From: DATKMS01 sp041497995
GTDB lineage: Bacteria > Desulfobacterota > Binatia > HRBIN30
Direction: 5' to 3'
NCBI GenBank assembly: GCA_041497995.1
Contig: JBGQHM010000006.1
Span: forward strand, 1-42,953
Length of the DNA stretch: 42,953 nucleotides
Shown here: positions 8,525 through 17,639 of the stretch, one piece after another
How the letters are laid out: each line of letters begins with the position of its first letter
How positions within the stretch are numbered: position 1 is the stretch's first letter
Made by a program: the position numbers and the translations under genes
The notes under the pieces: model-generated
Told to the model about the DNA's origin: nothing
Database searches by the model: none
Seen by the model: the letters and a program-made list of their open reading frames with translations, nothing else

Positions 8525-9289
8525 GTCCCCATCCAGATTCTCTCGTTGCTGGAGCCACCACGAGGTGTCTCAGAACCGTCCGCGTGAGCGTCTGGTCGCG
8601 CAGGCCCACCGCCGGCCTCGGCGGCGCCGTTGAAATGGAAGTGTTGCAGACTCAGCGGGAGAAGTGGCGGACACTAAGAGTCGTGCAGCCGTATCGTGAT
8701 CGCTTTTCGCGTAGCTCAGAAGGACCCGCATCATCAGCATTCTCCCTGCGGCATGTACTACACGTCGAGCCCCGTTGGGAAGGGGCGCACGTCTGCAGAG
8801 AACCAAGTTCACGGCATGACAACGGCCCGATGCCCCTTGAATCAGCACCGGTGACGCTGGACTGCGCTTGTCGGCTGCGTCAAGTACTGGCAGCGTCGCT
8901 TGTCGCTGGATAGCGATTCCAAGAGCCGGCACAGAACCTACCGGCGACCAGTTCAGCGCATCCGCGACGACTTGGCGAACAAGCCTCGTTCGGCCTCGTC
9001 GTGCTGCTGCCTATCGATGACCCGGCACCGAACCGAACGATCGGCGACGACAGCGGATCAACGGCAGCTTAATGTGCATGGGCTACCGCGCTCGTGCCTG
9101 CGTGACTCACTTCCGTCCGCAGACTGTGACACACCACAATCGAGGCATGGACGTTCAACCGGGGTATTGATCTGCTCTTCCGTTCTGCGTTAAGCAGCGT
9201 CAGTCCAAAGTCCAAGCCGTTGAATCCGCAGCAACGAGGGCGCCGGAAATTGCGGCAGCACACGATGTTCCCCACCGAGGAGGTGACCA
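8525..9289. other. Divergent intergenic region between the two island operons
   Basis: These 765 bases separate the leftward TIR-SIR2 operon from the rightward lipase gene and must hold both promoters. I found no convincing gene. A reverse frame at 8570-8932 contains the peptide MRVLLSYAKSDHDTAARL, but the sequence around it is low-complexity Arg-rich and I do not support it. No clear -35/-10 pair, tandem repeat or RNA gene was seen. The region is unusually long for this compact locus and could hold a regulator-binding site or a decayed gene. Confidence 0.5.
9278..9286 (+). promoter_or_regulatory. Strong ribosome binding site of the lipase gene
   Basis: AGGAGGTGA lies immediately upstream, leaving six bases between AGGAGG and the ATG at 9290. 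It is a near-perfect Shine-Dalgarno sequence and fixes the start of the lipase gene. Confidence 0.8.
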
Positions 9290-10663
9290 ATGCCCAAAGC
9301 TGAGTATACGCTCACCGACGTCATGCTCACGCTCGCCGCGATCACCTATCGCGGCTCTGCCCTCGTGCTCCCGGAGGACCGGGCTCGCCTGCGCGCGACG
9401 ATGGCGGAGTGCTTGCTCACACTCGGCCCCGTCAAGAATCAGTGGGACATCGTCTGGGGGCCGGCCAGCTTCCGTTCGAAATTGTCTGTCTTCGACGATG
9501 CGGCGATGTTCGTTGCCCGCGGCCGCACGCAGCCTTCGCGGTTTGTCGTCGCCGTTCGCGGCACCAACCCGGTGTCATTGTTCGACTGGGTCTTCGGCGA
9601 TCTACTCACGAGCCGGCAGGTGCCGTGGCCGTACGGCACGGGACCGGGCGTCAAGGACGCTCGCATCTCTTTCAGCACGGCGCTCGGGCTCAGCATCCTG
9701 CAACACCTGCGGTGGGAGCCGCTCGCTCCCACCGTGACGACGGGGCTCACGACTTCCATTTTCGAGCGAATACGGGGAGAGCTCGGGGGCGTCGCGACTG
9801 CATTGCTGCGACACCTTGAGACCGATGTCAGCGAACCGTTGCGCCGCGTGAGCAGTGCCCTGCAGACAAAGCTGGCGACACTCAGCGCGATCGCGACGCA
9901 GCTGGCCACGGCTCCCGCGGACCGTGCCGTGCAACTGATTCGCGAGCGCCGCGCGTCGCAATCGGCGCGTGACACGCTTCGGCTCCTCGATGAGGCTTTC
10001 GATCATCTGCGAGAAACGCGCATCGATCCGCTCCGCCTCCTCCTTGGGGGGAGTGAGGTGCGACGCCTGTTCGCCTCGGGCGTCGGCCTCCAAAGCCTTC
10101 TCCGAGCAGCGGTGCAGGAGAGCGGCGCGGGCACGGAGATTTACGTGACCGGACACAGCAAGGGAGGCGCGCTCAGCTCTACACTCGCGCTCTGGCTTGC
10201 CGACACGCAGGGGCGGGACGTTGCGAAGGACGACCAGTGGGACCCGGATCGCAAAGCCACCGTGCATGCCTATTCGTTCGCCGGGCCAACCGCCGGGAAC
10301 GGCGCGTTTGTGCGGCACTCCAACGCGGTCATCGGTCCACGCTGTCACCGTATCGCCAACAATCTGGACGTTGTCCCGCACGCCTGGGCCCGCACCGATC
10401 TGGAGGCCATCGCAACCCTGTACCCGCCACCGGTCCTACCGATACCATTCCTCGGCCAATTCATCGGCGAACTGGCACGGGAGGATGCGCCCCTGGACTA
10501 CCAGCATGTCGGCAACGACGTGACCGCCCTCCCAGGCGACCTCAACCGACGCAAGCTGCTCTTCCTCGATCAAATGATCTACCAACATCTCGACGGCTAC
10601 TTCGAGCAGATGAAGCTCGCCGGCGAGATGAATACGGCAACGTTCTTTAACCCACTATCGTAG
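9290..10663 (+). CDS. Class 3 lipase-like alpha/beta hydrolase
   Basis: This 457-residue hydrolase has the Lipase_3 layout: FVVAVRGTN (oxyanion strand), the nucleophile elbow TGHSKGGAL (Ser290), HAYSFAGPTAGN, and IANNLDVVPHAWA with the catalytic Asp. The late YQHVGNDV probably supplies the His. Roughly residues 130-260 form a helical insertion rich in Arg, Glu and Leu, longer than in typical fungal-type class 3 lipases. There is no signal peptide, so it probably acts on host membrane lipids from the cytoplasm. It opens a rightward set with the patatin and TIR-like genes. Paired with a defence operon, it may be a membrane-damaging effector (inference); ordinary lipid metabolism cannot be excluded. 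Confidence 0.85.
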   Translation: MPKAEYTLTDVMLTLAAITYRGSALVLPEDRARLRATMAECLLTLGPVKNQWDIVWGPASFRSKLSVFDDAAMFVARGRTQPSRFVVAVRGTNPVSLFDWVFGDLLTSRQVPWPYGTGPGVKDARISFSTALGLSILQHLRWEPLAPTVTTGLTTSIFERIRGELGGVATALLRHLETDVSEPLRRVSSALQTKLATLSAIATQLATAPADRAVQLIRERRASQSARDTLRLLDEAFDHLRETRIDPLRLLLGGSEVRRLFASGVGLQSLLRAAVQESGAGTEIYVTGHSKGGALSSTLALWLADTQGRDVAKDDQWDPDRKATVHAYSFAGPTAGNGAFVRHSNAVIGPRCHRIANNLDVVPHAWARTDLEAIATLYPPPVLPIPFLGQFIGELAREDAPLDYQHVGNDVTALPGDLNRRKLLFLDQMIYQHLDGYFEQMKLAGEMNTATFFNPLS

Positions 10664-10858
10664 CAGCGAGTCGAGCTCTGGGACTCTGCGTGTACAACTG
10701 ACCAATCAGCTGGTCGCGATGCTCACTGCACAGGACACCTCGCGTTGTGCTCGTGGTGAACGGCATGCCGTCCTCGATGTCCGACCGGTGTCGCCGCGTT
10801 TGCACTACGGCCACGTGTGCCGCAGGGGTTGCGAGCCGGCAGAGGAGAAGGAGCGAAT

Positions 10859-13495
10859 ATGACCGAACCCGCGAGTGCAGGGACTGACCTAGAGGGTGCC
10901 GTCGATGCGTTCAAGAGGAGCTTGGACTATGCCAAGGCCAGGAAGCTCCTGACCCAGGCCGCCGAATCATCGCCGTCTGATGTGTGGATCCAGCAGCAGC
11001 TGGCCCTTGCAACGTACAAGGACGAAGAGATGCTTCCGGCGACGCGCTTCGCTCGCGCCCTCAAGATTCTCGAAGGCATCGACCTTCGTGATGCCGCGAA
11101 CAAGGACGCCGAGACGCTGGCGTTGGGCGGCGCCATCTACAAGCGCATGTGGGAATACGACGGTCAGCTCGAGCATCTCTACGAGGCGCTGGCGTTCTAC
11201 CGCGCCGCCCACGCGCGCAATGCCATCCAGGACAGGGGCTACGGGGGCGTCAACGCGGCGTACATCCTGCAGCTGCTCGCCGCGCGGGCGCGCGCCGCGG
11301 CGCAGCGGAGTAGCACTATCGCTGTAGAGGCTGACCGATTCGACACGGAGGCACAGCAGCTCCTCGAACAAATTGCCGCCGAGCTCGCACAGTATGCGGA
11401 GGCGGACCCGTCGCTGCAGCCGCAATACTGGTTCGTCGTCACACAAGCGGAAGTCGAGTTCGGGTTGGGGCACACGACGGATGAGTCCGGCCGCGCACAC
11501 TACGCGGCGGCGGGACGCCTTCTGGCTGCAGCACGCCAGCTCGAGGCGGTCGAGTGGCAGCGACAAACCACCTTTCGGCAGTTGGTGTCGATCGCCCGCC
11601 TCCAGGGCTGCGAATTGCCCCCGGAGCAGAGCCAGCCAGCATCCTGGCATCCGGCATGGCAGGCACTCGCCAACTTCTTCGAGGACGGCGCCGACCGCGC
11701 CCTCGCGTGTCTCGGCAAGGTCGGCCTCGCGCTCTCCGGCGGCGGCTTCCGCGCCTCCTTCTTTCACCTCGGCGTGTTAGCCCGCTTGGCGGAGATGGAC
11801 GTGCTGCGCAACGTCGAGGTCTTGTCGACCGTTTCCGGTGGCAGCATCGTGGGTGCGCACTACTATCTCGAAGTACAGCACCTGTTGCAGACACAACCCG
11901 ACCAAAAGATCTCGCGGGAGTCGTTCGTCGAGATCGTCCGGCGCGTACAAGAGCAGTTCCTCGCGGGTGTCCAAACGAACCTGCGGATGCGGGCGCTCGC
12001 GAGCTTTCGCAAGTGCTTCAAGCTGATCGCCTCGAAGACCTACACTCGGAGTGACCACATGGGCGAGCTCTACGAGGAAGAGCTGTACGCCCGGGTGGCG
12101 GACGCCAAGCCGCGGCCGCGCCGAATGGCGGACCTCCTGGTGCAGCCCGCCGACAGCAAGCCGGGGGAGGTCTTCAAACCGAAATTCTCCAACTGGCGAC
12201 GCCGCGCCAAAGTGCCCGTCCTGCTCCTCAACACCACGTCGCTGAACTCGGGACACCTGTGGCACTTCACCGCCAGCTGGATGGGCGAGCCGCCGGGCGT
12301 GGTCGGCGCCGAGGTAGACGCCAATGAGCGCTATCGGCGTTTGTACTACGGCCAAGCGCCAACCAAAGCGCTACAGGACTATCGGCTGGGCCACGCCGTC
12401 GCGGCATCGGCGTGCGTGCCGGGCTTGTTCGAACCGCTGGTGATCGATGGGCTCTACCCCGGCCGCGTCGTGCATCTCGTCGACGGCGGGGTGCACGACA
12501 ACCAAGGCGTAGAGGGACTCCTGGACGAAGCGTGTACGTTCGTGCTGTGCAGCGACGCCTCGGGACAAATGAAGGACGACGAGAATCCCGCCGGCGGCCT
12601 GCTCGCACCGCTCCTGCGCTCCTCACAGGCCATTTTCATGGACCGCATCCGCGAAGCGGAGTATCAAGACCTTCGTGGACGTGTCGACAGCCGAGCGCTG
12701 AACGGCCTGTTCTTCGTCCACCTCAAGCAGGATCTCCCGTCGCCGCCACTCGACTGGGAACACTGCCAAGATCCGTCACCGCCACCGAGTTCGGAGACGG
12801 TCACGCCGTACGGCGTCGACCATGACGTGCAACGGCAACTGGCTGCGATCCGCACTGATCTCGATTCGTTTACTGAAGTGGAAGCGTACGCGCTCATGCT
12901 GAGCGGCTATCTGATGACCGAGCAGAAATTCAAAGCGCTCCAGCAGCAGCACGTGGACGGCGGGGAGCCCGGCACTGTCGGCAGTTTCGACGTCGAGGCG
13001 CCACGCCGCGACTGGCCATTTCTGGCACTGGAGCCCATCGTCAAACTGCCGGCGCGGGACACCGATCCGCGCCGCAGCGACTTGGGGCTGCAACTGAGTG
13101 CCGGTTCGTCGCAGTTCCTGAAGGTCTGGAAGTTGTCCCAGTCCCTGCATCGCGTTCGCTGGCTGGGCATCGGCGCGATCGGAGTGCTGCTGGTTGCGCT
13201 CGTGGCCGGCTACTGTGTGTTACCACAGTCGGTCACAACCGGCGGTCTTCTCGTGATCGTCGCAGCGCTCGCGGTAGAGATCTGGAATTGGCGTGTGCCG
13301 AAGATGGCGGTAAACAATATCCTCGGAAAGGCGCTGTTCGTTCTGGCGGGTTTCGTGGCCGCCAAAGTACACCTGCGGCTCTTCGACCGGCTCTTTGTGC
13401 AACGTGGCCAGCTCAAGCGTCTGCTCGCATTGAGAGCCGATTCTTCTCCGGCGAAGGGAAGTGCGGTAGCGGGACATGGGAGTAGCCAACCGTGA
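10859..13495 (+). CDS. TPR (DUF4071-like)-patatin phospholipase with C-terminal membrane anchor
   Basis: This protein of about 878 residues has three parts. Residues 10-270 are helical, TPR-like and resemble DUF4071/TRAFs-binding regions (ETLALGGAIYKRMWE, GYGGVNAAYILQLLA). A patatin domain follows with GLALSGGGFRASFFHLG (oxyanion Gly-rich loop at 289), nucleophile motif VSGGSIVG (Ser329) and LVDGGVHDNQG (Asp542), so the Ser-Asp dyad is intact. Near residue 768 are two hydrophobic segments, then a basic tail. Patatins hydrolyse phospholipids and serve as effectors in several defence systems. The frame extends to 10817, but AGGAG precedes the ATG at 10859. The TIR-like gene follows after 23 bases. 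Confidence 0.88.
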   Translation: MTEPASAGTDLEGAVDAFKRSLDYAKARKLLTQAAESSPSDVWIQQQLALATYKDEEMLPATRFARALKILEGIDLRDAANKDAETLALGGAIYKRMWEYDGQLEHLYEALAFYRAAHARNAIQDRGYGGVNAAYILQLLAARARAAAQRSSTIAVEADRFDTEAQQLLEQIAAELAQYAEADPSLQPQYWFVVTQAEVEFGLGHTTDESGRAHYAAAGRLLAAARQLEAVEWQRQTTFRQLVSIARLQGCELPPEQSQPASWHPAWQALANFFEDGADRALACLGKVGLALSGGGFRASFFHLGVLARLAEMDVLRNVEVLSTVSGGSIVGAHYYLEVQHLLQTQPDQKISRESFVEIVRRVQEQFLAGVQTNLRMRALASFRKCFKLIASKTYTRSDHMGELYEEELYARVADAKPRPRRMADLLVQPADSKPGEVFKPKFSNWRRRAKVPVLLLNTTSLNSGHLWHFTASWMGEPPGVVGAEVDANERYRRLYYGQAPTKALQDYRLGHAVAASACVPGLFEPLVIDGLYPGRVVHLVDGGVHDNQGVEGLLDEACTFVLCSDASGQMKDDENPAGGLLAPLLRSSQAIFMDRIREAEYQDLRGRVDSRALNGLFFVHLKQDLPSPPLDWEHCQDPSPPPSSETVTPYGVDHDVQRQLAAIRTDLDSFTEVEAYALMLSGYLMTEQKFKALQQQHVDGGEPGTVGSFDVEAPRRDWPFLALEPIVKLPARDTDPRRSDLGLQLSAGSSQFLKVWKLSQSLHRVRWLGIGAIGVLLVALVAGYCVLPQSVTTGGLLVIVAALAVEIWNWRVPKMAVNNILGKALFVLAGFVAAKVHLRLFDRLFVQRGQLKRLLALRADSSPAKGSAVAGHGSSQP

Positions 13496-13518
13496 GCACT
13501 CGGGCGTAACCCACTCCA

Positions 13519-14384
13519 ATGAAGCTCTTTGTCTGCTGGTCGGGTCGGCGTAGCAGGGCGGTTGCTGCAGCCATGGCCGCGTGGTTGCCCGAGATCATCG
13601 CTGGGGTCGAACCCGCTCTCTCACTCGAGTTTACGAAAGGTGAGATGTGGCTGCCGGAGATTTCCGAAACAATCGCTGGTGCGCGGGCGGGTCTCATTTG
13701 CCTTACTCCTGAAAACCTTGATTCTCCCACTTTGAAGCAGGCGCCCTGGCACGGGGATTCTCACACGGTTCCGGAAAGACGAAACCGATCTACTCATACT
13801 TGTACAGGACCCATGAGCTCGCCCTGAAGGGCCCGCTCGGCTACTTCCAGCAGACCACGTCCACGAAGGAGGACACGCGCAAGCTCATCGAGGACATGAA
13901 GCGTTTCATCGGTGAGGCCTCGTCCGACGCGCGACCCGCGACAGACTTCGAAACGCAATGGCCTGCACTGGAAAACGAGCTGAACAAGATCTCGCCGCTG
14001 TCGGTAGAGGAGCTCGTGCCCGATTTTCGAGAGTTGTTTCAGCGGAAGACGTTCGAGGAGCCTCTCGACGAGTGCCTGAACCAGAATTGGTCGTTGCGGT
14101 ACGTTGGGGCCTCCGACACGCTCGCCATCTTGCGCTTTCAGCGCGAGCGAATCGAGCGATGCGCCAGCGCCACCCTCCTCGATCGCCTCGACGAGATCAT
14201 GAAGCAACTCGATGCGTACGTGATGTCTATGGAGGCGCTGTTGAATACGCCGCCGGTCACACGGCGACCAGATGGCAAGTTGGACCTGCCAAGCGCAATC
14301 GTAACGCCCTCCGAAGAACACCGGACACGAATCAACGACTTGGTGAATGAGATGCTCGTCGCGAGTCAGCGAGATGCTGACTGA
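13519..14384 (+). pseudogene. TIR-like (TIR_2-type) protein, broken by a small deletion
   Basis: The first part (13519 to about 13727) reads MKLFVCWSGRRSRAVAAAM, WLPEIIAGVEP and GLICLTPENLDSP, a known TIR-like domain family. The frame then shifts. From 13728 the third frame continues with HFEAGALARGFSH and KTKPIYSYLYRTHE, exactly the next motif of this family. Relatives have a few residues between 'SP' and 'HFEAGAL' (often WL), so about seven bases seem lost. The remainder to 14384 is the helical C-terminal region. As printed, the gene would make a truncated product of 102 residues. It lies 23 bases after the patatin gene in the same direction and would be its third partner. Confidence 0.75.
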
Positions 14385-14480
14385 GGCCCTTTCGCTAGGG
14401 GAAACAGCAGGGCTTGGCGCTCAGTTAGTTCGACGGCATCTTTGGACGAGTCACAAGCGTGTCCACGTGAGGCAACCGCC

Positions 14481-17477
14481 CTATCGAGATGTTGCACTGA
14501 CCTCACGACACTGCACTACGCTCTCTCCGTTGGAGCCAACCACTCTGCCGCTGATTGCTTTCGGGCACACATGGCTCAGATCCACATCATCCGACGGCAG
14601 CGGAAGGTTCGTCACGTGCGCGCAGGCGTCGGCAACCAGATCCTCGGGTTGTATCGGCCATATGCGCACCGATTCACTACTCGCCGTAACCAGCCATCGA
14701 TTGTCGGGGCTGAATGCGAGGTCACTGACGGCCTCGTCGTGAACGAGGGTCCTCAAGGTGTCGCCGCTCTCGAGACCGCTTGGAAGAACCATGGTGAGAA
14801 GCCGGGTGAAACCAGAGGCAGGCAGTGAATGAAGTTCAACGTTGCCATTAACTGCCGTCGCGCTCCACAACCCATCGAGAGAAGTGGCTGACAACTTTCC
14901 GCCTCCCGTGATGTCACGCCCGACCTTGACCGTACGCCACGCCGAGACCTGCGCTAAGAGCGACACGTCGCCGCCGCGCTGGGGCGTCCCCTCAGTTGGT
15001 TGCTTACCAGCACCCGAATGGCCGGGGTTGTCCTGAGACCAGGCGACTACTTCACCGGTCTTACTGTCCCAAACTTTCGTGAACCCCGGCGTTTGGGAGT
15101 GGCGGTCGTAATTCGCCAGCACTGCCATGAAGTTCTCGCTCTCGTCGAACACGGCGGCCGCCGTTGGAGCGGCTACTGGGGTTGCTGGAAGCTCTCGCCA
15201 GGTCCCGAGCTCTAAGAATCGGAACTTCGTCGAAGGGTAGTTGCTCACTCCCTTTCGTTGCTCCACGATCAACCAACGACCGCTCGGGCTAAACTCGATC
15301 CTGCGGAGGTCGGGAACGTCCCGCAGAGCAAAAGCGGAACGCCACGTCTCGGTATCAACGACGTGCAGGCGGTCGTCAAAGCCAACGATAAGCCACCGGC
15401 TTTCTCCGCCCGTCACTGGTGCAAACGCGACCGCGCCTACCTCCGTTGTTTTGCCGGTAGTGTCGTCGCGCACCTCCGCCAGCTGCTTTGACGAGGCCGT
15501 GTCGAATACACGGACCGTGTGGTCACTCCCGAGCGCGGCCAGCCATCGCCCTTTTGCGCTGTACGAAACGGACAAAACTCGGACACCGAGGTCGTGCTGC
15601 GCAACGGCGTGCTGATTGGGGACGGGCCACAAGGCGATGACACCGTTATCGTGCCCGGTCGCCAGCCACTTGGAGTTTGAAGTGAACGCGAGTGCCGTGG
15701 TGCGATAGGGTACGCGCGTGGTCTCCACTGCCGCCCATTCGGTCGGCTTGTTCGGATTGGATGTTTGGAGTTGCCATATTCGCGCGCCAGTGTTCTCCTC
15801 TGCGCGCTCACCGCGATTCACGGTGGCCAAGTAACGCCCGTCATTGCTGACCGCAATAGGCTTGACAGCATCCGCCCTGAATCCGCCTTGGGGCGCTTTG
15901 ATGGGTTCTGAGTGCACCTCCCTTTTGGCAGCTTGTGGTTGCGCATCACTCCATTCCATCTCCCAGACAAGCGGAAGCGGGTCCCCGGTGTAGAGAAATC
16001 GAGAGTCAGGGCCAAACGCCAGATTGTTCGCTTCCGCATCGAGCGTCACTACCCCTGGCAGCGATTTGCCCAGCCGCTGGAGGGCAAGCTTCCTGCCGTC
16101 CGAGACGACAAGCCAGCGTCCCTTCGAACTGAAGATCGCCGCGCGCACGCTCGAATACTCTGTACGCAAGTCTCCACGGTCGACAGGTCTCCAACTACCA
16201 TCAACGAGATCGTTGATCTGAACGCCGCGGATCCCGTACCCGGTGACAGCCAGCTGCGACCCGTCATCATTGAATGACAGTGACCAGATCGTCGTCGCTC
16301 CCGTCGCCGGGACAACCGAGGCTCCGGACAACCTGCCACCACTGCGCGCCATGTCCCAGACCTGTACGGATTGCGCGCAGCCAACCGCCAGCCAGCGCGA
16401 GTCGGCACTGAAGGCGGCCACAGCAGGGCTCTTGGGTGGGCCATGAGGCCGCGGCAGCTTGGTTGACGCGCAGTTTCCTTGGGCGATGCCTATCGGATCT
16501 GCCGCGTCCTTCAACCGGATGAGTCTGGTAGTACAATCACCGGCAACCGCGGCAAGCCATTGGCCATCCTTGCTAAACGCGATGGCGGTGATGGGAGGCT
16601 GCGAACCCAGTGTGAAGATCTTCGGATGGCCGGCCATCAGGTCGACGGTCTTGGCGAGTGCCGAGTAGCCGCGCGCCGTGAGGTGCTGTTGCAACGACTC
16701 GGCCGCGTACGCGACCGACTGCCTCAAGAGGACGGGAGCGGTGTCGCGTGTCTTGTCCGCCTGCGTGGCAAGGTCGTCTGCCTGTGAAAGGCGCAAGTAC
16801 TGCATCATGAAGAATGCCAAAACGAAGAGGATGCCCAAAGCACCGGCCAGGGCGCGTTTCCGCCATCGCGCTGCCGTCCGACTCGCGCGGATGTAGTCTG
16901 CGTGCAGCTCCGTCGGCTTCGGATCCTTGGTCCGATCAGCGAGCCAGCGCTCCGCTTCCGGCAACTCGCGTCCGGAGATCACCAGGCTCCTGCGGCGGCT
17001 CTTCTGATCCCATTCAACCGCTCGCACTAGCAGGCGGGTGTGCATGCGCACCCACTGCGGATCCGTATCCAACGCTCGGAGCAAGACCTCGACTGCCTGC
17101 TGGAGGTCCTCTTCAGGCCGCGCAAACGTCCACTGCACCGAAGCGATAGCCGGTTGCAGCTCACCGTCGGCAACCTCGTGGTGAAGAACTGGCAAGAGGC
17201 GCTTGTTGCGCTCGACGGCGTGCCGGATCTCGCGCCGACAGGCGTCCGACGCAACGGAGTAGGGAGTGATGATGAACACGAACGCCTGAGCTTCCTCGAT
17301 CGCGGCGCAGATCCTCGGCCAGAACTCCTCGCCGACGAAGATGCCGTCGAGGTCGACCCAGACCTTACGACCGCGCTCGACGAGACCGCGTCGGAGGTGT
17401 TCGACGAAGTCCCGATCCTCGCGTGCATAGGAGATGAATACGTCCGCTGTCCGGGCGGCCTCCGCTTGCGGTGGCAT
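14481..17477 (-). CDS. TIR-transmembrane-WD40 repeat protein
   Basis: This 998-residue protein has an N-terminal TIR domain (residues 10-110): ADVFISYAREDRDFVEHL, KVWVDLDGIFVGEEFW and DACRREIRHAVE, with Glu83 in the catalytic position. A linker (VRMHTRLLVRAVEWD, LVISGRELPEAERWLAD) typical of TIR-WD40 proteins precedes a membrane helix near 209-226. About 700 residues of WD40-like repeats follow, each with a form of 'FSPDGRWLV' (for example IAFSKDGQWLAAVAG and LAFSPDNRWLVTASS). The layout suggests propeller-based sensing coupled to TIR enzymatic or scaffold output at the membrane. The gene converges on the TIR-like gene and diverges from the DUF7065 gene. Its GC content appears lower than that of the flanking metabolic genes. 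Confidence 0.88.
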   Translation of the reverse strand: MPPQAEAARTADVFISYAREDRDFVEHLRRGLVERGRKVWVDLDGIFVGEEFWPRICAAIEEAQAFVFIITPYSVASDACRREIRHAVERNKRLLPVLHHEVADGELQPAIASVQWTFARPEEDLQQAVEVLLRALDTDPQWVRMHTRLLVRAVEWDQKSRRRSLVISGRELPEAERWLADRTKDPKPTELHADYIRASRTAARWRKRALAGALGILFVLAFFMMQYLRLSQADDLATQADKTRDTAPVLLRQSVAYAAESLQQHLTARGYSALAKTVDLMAGHPKIFTLGSQPPITAIAFSKDGQWLAAVAGDCTTRLIRLKDAADPIGIAQGNCASTKLPRPHGPPKSPAVAAFSADSRWLAVGCAQSVQVWDMARSGGRLSGASVVPATGATTIWSLSFNDDGSQLAVTGYGIRGVQINDLVDGSWRPVDRGDLRTEYSSVRAAIFSSKGRWLVVSDGRKLALQRLGKSLPGVVTLDAEANNLAFGPDSRFLYTGDPLPLVWEMEWSDAQPQAAKREVHSEPIKAPQGGFRADAVKPIAVSNDGRYLATVNRGERAEENTGARIWQLQTSNPNKPTEWAAVETTRVPYRTTALAFTSNSKWLATGHDNGVIALWPVPNQHAVAQHDLGVRVLSVSYSAKGRWLAALGSDHTVRVFDTASSKQLAEVRDDTTGKTTEVGAVAFAPVTGGESRWLIVGFDDRLHVVDTETWRSAFALRDVPDLRRIEFSPSGRWLIVEQRKGVSNYPSTKFRFLELGTWRELPATPVAAPTAAAVFDESENFMAVLANYDRHSQTPGFTKVWDSKTGEVVAWSQDNPGHSGAGKQPTEGTPQRGGDVSLLAQVSAWRTVKVGRDITGGGKLSATSLDGLWSATAVNGNVELHSLPASGFTRLLTMVLPSGLESGDTLRTLVHDEAVSDLAFSPDNRWLVTASSESVRIWPIQPEDLVADACAHVTNLPLPSDDVDLSHVCPKAISGRVVGSNGESVVQCREVSATSR

Positions 17478-17639
17478 CGTCCCTCCTGTTCTTCGCGCGC
17501 CACATTACAATACTCGTGTGTCGACCTTCAAATGCTTCACGCTCATACGAACGCCCCTGTGCCAGTCGCGGTCTCGCACCGGCGGTCGCTTGCTCGATAG
17601 GACGTTTGGTGGAACAAGGAGCGCGCAGGAGGAACGCAC

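Noticed and set aside
8570..8932. Reverse-strand frame upstream of TIR-SIR2 with a YAKSDHDTAARL segment
   Set aside because: Most of the translation is low-complexity Arg-rich sequence, and no family or ribosome site supports it.
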